A DNA stretch of 10,814 nucleotides, from the NCBI GenBank assembly GCA_002315315.1, contig DCGT01000006.1:6249-17062 (forward strand), written 5' to 3'. This document shows positions 6,624-10,814 of this stretch, piece by piece (position 1 is the first letter of the stretch; the number at the start of each line of letters is the position of its first letter). The notes under the pieces were generated by a model that was given only the letters and a program-made list of their open reading frames with translations, was not told the origin of the DNA and searched no databases. A program made the position numbers and the translations under genes. The stretch is from Faecalibacterium sp. UBA1771. Lineage in GTDB: Bacteria; Bacillota; Clostridia; Oscillospirales; Ruminococcaceae.

Positions 6624-9600
6624 ATGAACAATAATGTATTTAAAAAGCTTTTATCGGTGATACTGGTGTTGGCAATGGTTATGCCCTATGCCGCGACTGT
6701 GTTTGCCACCGAATGGAGCGAGACAAATCCGCAGCCTAAAACGGTGCTGTCCGTATCGTCAGTAAACAGTGCGGATTTAACCGCTCTGAAAACAGGAGAT
6801 AAGGTTAAGGTTGAGGTTAAAGCGGATAATCTCGTTTCGTCATGGATTTCCTGCGAAATTTCCCTTAAATACAACTCCGATGCATTTAAGCTTTCGGCAT
6901 CAAATTACAAAACAGCAATGGGAAAGACGAGCATTAAAAATGATGCTGTATTCCCGATATTAAACGAAGCCGGTGTAACACCGACCGTTAACGATAACGC
7001 CGCCGACGGTAGCTTTATTGCAAGAAGTGCTTGGACAGAGCTTTCTCTCGAAGACGATAAGTTTACCGACAATACTTATACAACACTGATTAACGGTATT
7101 ACGATAGCTTCATTGGAATTTGAAGTAATTGACAACGCTTCTGCCGGCAACAAGACCTTTGAGCTTGTCGATTTTGAATATGGTTTTAATACTCAAAGCG
7201 GTTACCCGAAGGTGGATGAAACCACCGACACAGTCGGTACACATTCTGCCTCCGTTACCGTCATTGCCGCCAATGTTCTCGTTTTCGACCTCGGCAGCAA
7301 TCCGACCGTTGCCGTGCCGACCGCAAGCGAATACAACGCATCGCAGACCGGGGCTAATATCGGCATCAACAATATTAAGCTCATTGACAACAATTACACC
7401 GCCGTGACCGATGGTCTGGACAAAATCACGTGGGAAATCAAGGACGCGAATAGCGCCACTGTCACAAGTGGATTGACCGTTTCGGGCGGCAAGATTATTG
7501 CCGACAACACCGCCTCCGCGGGTAGCTATACCCTCACAGCCAAGGCTGCAAAGACAGATTTCAGCACGTTGGGCAAGGATGTAACGAGCGTGTCGGTTGC
7601 GTTCACCGTAACCAAGGCAGAGGCACAGCCTCAGACGCTCTATCAGGTAGAAATCGAGAAAGATGCCAACACCTTCGTGCCGATTCTCGGTGCGGGCGAC
7701 AACGCCGTGCAGTTCTCTGCCGTTGTCAAGGACCAGTTCGGCGATAATTACAACGGCGCGACCGTTACATGGAGCATTGACAAGGTGGGTGACAAAGCGC
7801 CCTCCGGCGTGAGCATCGACAGCAGCGGCAAGGTTACCATCACCGCCGCCGCCATTGATAATGCTTTTACTAATAACGAATGCGCGCTGACTGTCAGAGC
7901 GAGCTATCAGAGTGCGGAAAAGACCGCGACACTGACCGTCAAGAGGTCGAATTCCGTCGTGACCTCTGCCGTCATAGCCGCCGACCCCGCTTCCGCATCC
8001 GTTCCCGCCAAGGGCTCAGACCCCGCGACCGTGACTCCGACCCTCACCGTCAGCGACCAGTACGGCAAAACGATGAGCAAGACCGCGACATGGTCGATAA
8101 CCGAGGTTGCTCCCTCTCAAACCGTAAAAGGCATTACCGTTAATACTTCGACCGGCGTTGTCAGCGTTGACAATACCGCTTCCCAAAATACATTTAACAG
8201 CGGCTCTCTGACCGTAAAGATAAAAGCCGCTGTTGCCAAGAGCGAGAGTGAGACCGTTGACAGCAACGAGCTGTCGCTGACAGTCTCCTGCGCCGCCGCC
8301 GTGCTTGACAGCGTTGAGGTTTCGGGCGGACAGAGCACTATTGCCGTGCCGACCGTTGCCGCGAATGAAAACGGTGTCGAAACATCTGCGTTTACCGCCA
8401 AGGCGTTCGACCAGTTCGGCAACGAAATTTCCGGCGCACAGTTCACCTTTAAGGTCTACAACGGCGAAACGGAGCTGACCTCCGATAAGGGTATTTCGAT
8501 TACCTCCGACAATAAGGTCAAGGTTATGCCGTCTGCCGCCAACGAGAACACCTTCACCGATGGCAGTCTTGCGCTGACCGTCAAGGCTTCCTGCACCGTC
8601 GCATCTGTCACCAAGACGGGCGAAAAGTCGCTTGCCGTGACGAGAAATGCTTCCTCGGTCGCTTCCGTGACCGTTTCGGGCGATGTGCTGACTGCCGCCG
8701 TGCCGACCGCTGCCGCTCAGAACGACGTCGAGCTGACCTTCACCGCCGGCGTTAAGGACCAATATGGCGCGAATAACAGCTCCGCTGTCTCGTGGAGCCT
8801 TACACAGGGCATCAAGGGCGTAACCGTCAGCAACGGTGTAGTCACCGTCGGCAAGGAAGCCATTGACAATACATTTACAAGTAATTCTTATTCGTTCACC
8901 GTGACCGCCACCTGCTCCGGCAAGTCGGACAATAAGACCGTTACCCTCACCCGCAGTAACTCTGTTGTGACGAGCATAACCGTTTCGGTTGACAACGATA
9001 CTCCGTCCGTCCCCGAGAAGAACTCCAAGACGGTTGTTACTCCGTCTGCCTCCGTCTATGACCAGTATGCGCGCGTAATGAACGGTGAAACCGTTGTTTG
9101 GAGTATTCCGACAATAAACGGCGCCAAGATAGAGAACAATAAGGTTGTTATCGACAGCACCGCTTCCACCTTCAACCAGTTTGTAAGCAATCAGTTGGCA
9201 TTTGATATAACCGCGACCAGCAGCAGCAAAGGCTCCGTCACCGGCACCAAGTCGGTAACGCTTTCCCGCGCCGCCGATGTTGTGACCTCCGTTGAAATTG
9301 ACTACGAGGGCGAGGTCGGCTCCAAGAAGAGCACACTCAATGTCCCTGTTCTCAACAGCACCGACACAGCGGCTCCGGTTGTTACTGTTTACAACCAATA
9401 CGGAATTGCTATGAGCGGACAGACAGTTGCCATCGAGAAGGTCGGCAGTCTGCCCAACGGCGTCAGCATCTCGGACGGCGTTATCACAGTCACTCCGAGT
9501 GCATCTGTCAATAATACCTTCAACGCCGACGGAAACCTCTCCTTTAAGGTAAAGGCGACCGTTTCCGGCAAGGTAAGCAATGAGCTGAGCTACACTCTGC

Positions 9601-10814
9601 ACCGCGACGCTCCGGCAGTGACCGTTGTCACCGCCGAAATTGCACAGCAGAATGCGACCAAGGCTGTCCCGACTACCGGCACGGAGGAATTTGCTCCGAC
9701 CGTCAAATATTACGACCAGTACGGCAACGAGATGAGCGGCAAGACCGTCACCCTGTCCATTGTCGACAGCGTTGTCGCGAACAGCATTACCGCCGACAAT
9801 ACAAACGGCAAAATCAAGGTCGTTCCGTCGGCTTCGACAAATACATTTGACAAGAACAACAGCTTTACATTTAAAATAAAAGCGACTGTTGATGGTGTCG
9901 ACAGCAATGAGCTGTCGCTGACTGTCACCCGCGTTGCCGCCGCCGTGACCTCCATTTCAATCTCGGGTGGTCAGGCAAGCATTAATGTACCTGTTTTAGC
10001 GGGTCACGAGAACGGAGAAAAGACCTCCGCATTCACCGTCAAGGCGTTCGACCAGTACGGCAATGAGATGAGTGGCGTGACCGGATTCGTTTGGTCGCTG
10101 ACCGGCACCAAAAACAACGGTCTGTCTGTAACAGATGACCATAAGCTGCTTGTTATGCCGTCTGCCGCCGACAACGATGATTTCAACTATCAGGGTCAGT
10201 CAACGACCGGCACCAAGACCGTTCATATCAAGGTTGCCGTCAACAGCGTTGAGGCTATCAAGGATGTAACGCTGTCAAGAGAGAAATCCGTTGCCACCTC
10301 GCTCGGAATTTCGGGCGGTGCGACAAGCATAGAGGTACCCGCCAACGGCGCAGACGCCAACACTACCCCCGCCTTCGCAGTCGGCACGACCGACCAGTAC
10401 GGCATTGTTATGTCGGGTATGACCGGCTCGTGGAGCATTAAAAACGGTCAGAATACCGTAAACGGAATAACGATTTCCGATGCCGGTGTTGTCACCGTGA
10501 CAAACGCCGCTAAGTCGACCGTTCTCAATACGACCGGTATTGAAATGACCGTAACCGCCGCAGTTCAGCAGGAAACCAAGACTGCAACTATTACAGTAAA
10601 GCGCGCCGAGTCTGTTGCACAGCAGTTCAGCATAACCGGCGCCCAGGATATTATCGTTCCCGCCGTCGGCGCAAGCAATGCCACACTTACGCTGAGTGCG
10701 TCGCCCGTTGACCAGTACGGAGCCTCGATGAGCGTCGACAATATCGTGATTACCTGTGATTCACAGGACGTCACTTCAAGTCTGCCGACGGGAATCAGCT
10801 TCGATTCCGCTAAT
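6624..10814 (+). CDS. Giant secreted cohesin-like/Ig-repeat protein, 3' end missing
   Basis: I translated this frame codon by codon: it is open from the ATG at 6624 to the last base, 1397 codons without a stop, so the C-terminus lies beyond the window. MNNNVFKKLL and a hydrophobic run form a signal peptide with likely cleavage after residue 28 (VFA). Residues about 40-214 look like a cohesin (see separate entry). Residues 217-1397 form a stalk of 11 bacterial Ig-like units of about 101-118 residues. Ten of them carry a D/N-Q-Y/F-G/A signature, usually followed by a Met-Ser-Gly-like turn. The layout is that of a long extended surface protein presenting a cohesin near its N-terminus; an anchor, if any, would be downstream. 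It follows the dockerin gene by 17 bases, making a direct cohesin-dockerin partnership plausible. No catalytic domain is seen. Alternatives for the N-terminal domain are a carbohydrate-binding or other jelly-roll fold. Confidence 0.95.
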   Translation, partial: MNNNVFKKLLSVILVLAMVMPYAATVFATEWSETNPQPKTVLSVSSVNSADLTALKTGDKVKVEVKADNLVSSWISCEISLKYNSDAFKLSASNYKTAMGKTSIKNDAVFPILNEAGVTPTVNDNAADGSFIARSAWTELSLEDDKFTDNTYTTLINGITIASLEFEVIDNASAGNKTFELVDFEYGFNTQSGYPKVDETTDTVGTHSASVTVIAANVLVFDLGSNPTVAVPTASEYNASQTGANIGINNIKLIDNNYTAVTDGLDKITWEIKDANSATVTSGLTVSGGKIIADNTASAGSYTLTAKAAKTDFSTLGKDVTSVSVAFTVTKAEAQPQTLYQVEIEKDANTFVPILGAGDNAVQFSAVVKDQFGDNYNGATVTWSIDKVGDKAPSGVSIDSSGKVTITAAAIDNAFTNNECALTVRASYQSAEKTATLTVKRSNSVVTSAVIAADPASASVPAKGSDPATVTPTLTVSDQYGKTMSKTATWSITEVAPSQTVKGITVNTSTGVVSVDNTASQNTFNSGSLTVKIKAAVAKSESETVDSNELSLTVSCAAAVLDSVEVSGGQSTIAVPTVAANENGVETSAFTAKAFDQFGNEISGAQFTFKVYNGETELTSDKGISITSDNKVKVMPSAANENTFTDGSLALTVKASCTVASVTKTGEKSLAVTRNASSVASVTVSGDVLTAAVPTAAAQNDVELTFTAGVKDQYGANNSSAVSWSLTQGIKGVTVSNGVVTVGKEAIDNTFTSNSYSFTVTATCSGKSDNKTVTLTRSNSVVTSITVSVDNDTPSVPEKNSKTVVTPSASVYDQYARVMNGETVVWSIPTINGAKIENNKVVIDSTASTFNQFVSNQLAFDITATSSSKGSVTGTKSVTLSRAADVVTSVEIDYEGEVGSKKSTLNVPVLNSTDTAAPVVTVYNQYGIAMSGQTVAIEKVGSLPNGVSISDGVITVTPSASVNNTFNADGNLSFKVKATVSGKVSNELSYTLHRDAPAVTVVTAEIAQQNATKAVPTTGTEEFAPTVKYYDQYGNEMSGKTVTLSIVDSVVANSITADNTNGKIKVVPSASTNTFDKNNSFTFKIKATVDGVDSNELSLTVTRVAAAVTSISISGGQASINVPVLAGHENGEKTSAFTVKAFDQYGNEMSGVTGFVWSLTGTKNNGLSVTDDHKLLVMPSAADNDDFNYQGQSTTGTKTVHIKVAVNSVEAIKDVTLSREKSVATSLGISGGATSIEVPANGADANTTPAFAVGTTDQYGIVMSGMTGSWSIKNGQNTVNGITISDAGVVTVTNAAKSTVLNTTGIEMTVTAAVQQETKTATITVKRAESVAQQFSITGAQDIIVPAVGASNATLTLSASPVDQYGASMSVDNIVITCDSQDVTSSLPTGISFDSAN
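6741..7265 (+). other. Cohesin-like domain near the N-terminus of the Ig-repeat protein
   Basis: Residues about 40-214 show the cohesin order: TGDKVKVEVKADNL, then WISCEISLKYNSDAFKL (the usual hydrophobic strand followed by the Y-N/D-x-x-x-F/L step), a variable middle, then GITIASLEFEVIDNASAGN (the typical late strand, basic or acidic turn and A-x-G), and a final SASVTV strand. At about 175 residues it is longer than a usual cohesin of about 140-150, with an enlarged middle (residues about 95-150). The call rests on pattern and on the dockerin gene next door; other beta-sandwich binding modules remain possible. Confidence 0.65.
7272..10814 (+). repeat. Array of 11 bacterial Ig-like (DQYG-type) repeat units
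   Basis: Approximate unit starts are 7272, 7638, 7962, 8301, 8652, 8961, 9276, 9615, 9936, 10287 and 10611 (the last partial). Each has S/T-V-x-x-S-I-x-(S)G-G, a VP, a DQYG strand, a W-S-I/L strand, a V-V-T-V or equivalent, and a final T-V-T-A strand followed by T/S-R. The DQYG-type motif begins at 7731, 8055, 8409, 8757, 9060 (DQYA), 9393 (NQYG), 9714, 10050, 10392 and 10710, so the period is 303-354 bases. The first unit lacks the motif. This is a BIG-type beta-sandwich stalk; repeats are diverged in DNA except for some higher-order similarity. Confidence 0.88.

Noticed and set aside
8016..9602. Open frame of 528 codons on the minus strand opposite the Ig-like array
   Set aside because: It is the complement of strongly coding Ig-like repeats; its periodic wording simply reflects them, and no start signal was seen.
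7272..10814. CRISPR or mobile-element reading of the repeats
   Set aside because: The repeats are in-frame protein repeats of 303-354 bases with diverged DNA; there are no short identical repeats with unique spacers and no terminal inverted repeats.

Overview
The window carries three genes for large secreted or surface proteins, all on the + strand, from what looks like a Gram-positive gut or rumen Clostridia bacterium (Oscillospiraceae/Ruminococcaceae-like). The evidence for this is a type I dockerin, a cohesin-like domain, Listeria-Bacteroides type (InlB) B-repeats, DQYG-type bacterial Ig-like repeats, strong GGAGG-type ribosome binding sites and Gram-positive style signal peptides. The taxonomic placement is inferred from domain content only. 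No metabolic enzyme, RNA gene, transposase or CRISPR array was recognised.

Region 1 (1-5508) is the 3' part of a giant repeat adhesin gene. The frame is open at base 1, so the true start lies upstream. The visible 1835 residues contain about 15 InlB B-type units and three composite modules in which a MucBP-like segment precedes a B-repeat. After these come a Cna-B/SdrD-like beta domain, a tail with the clostridial FSTYAL-type motif, and a degenerate NPNTG sorting-like C-terminus. A strong intrinsic terminator follows (5571-5597).

Region 2 (5509-5868) is intergenic. It holds that terminator and then an AT-rich stretch with a possible promoter, and it ends at a clear RBS.

Region 3 (5869-10814) looks like a two-gene operon. 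The first gene encodes a 245-residue secreted protein with an unrecognised beta-rich domain and a C-terminal dockerin whose second calcium loop is degenerate. Seventeen bases downstream starts a very large secreted protein that runs off the window end (1397 codons seen). It has a cohesin-like domain just behind its signal peptide, followed by 11 bacterial Ig-like units.

The simplest functional reading is a surface assembly made by cohesin-dockerin docking. The long Ig-like stalk displays a cohesin, and the small dockerin protein encoded directly upstream is the obvious candidate to dock onto it. No catalytic domain is visible, so this is more likely adhesive or structural than a classical enzyme cellulosome. 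The pairing is an inference from domain content and gene order.
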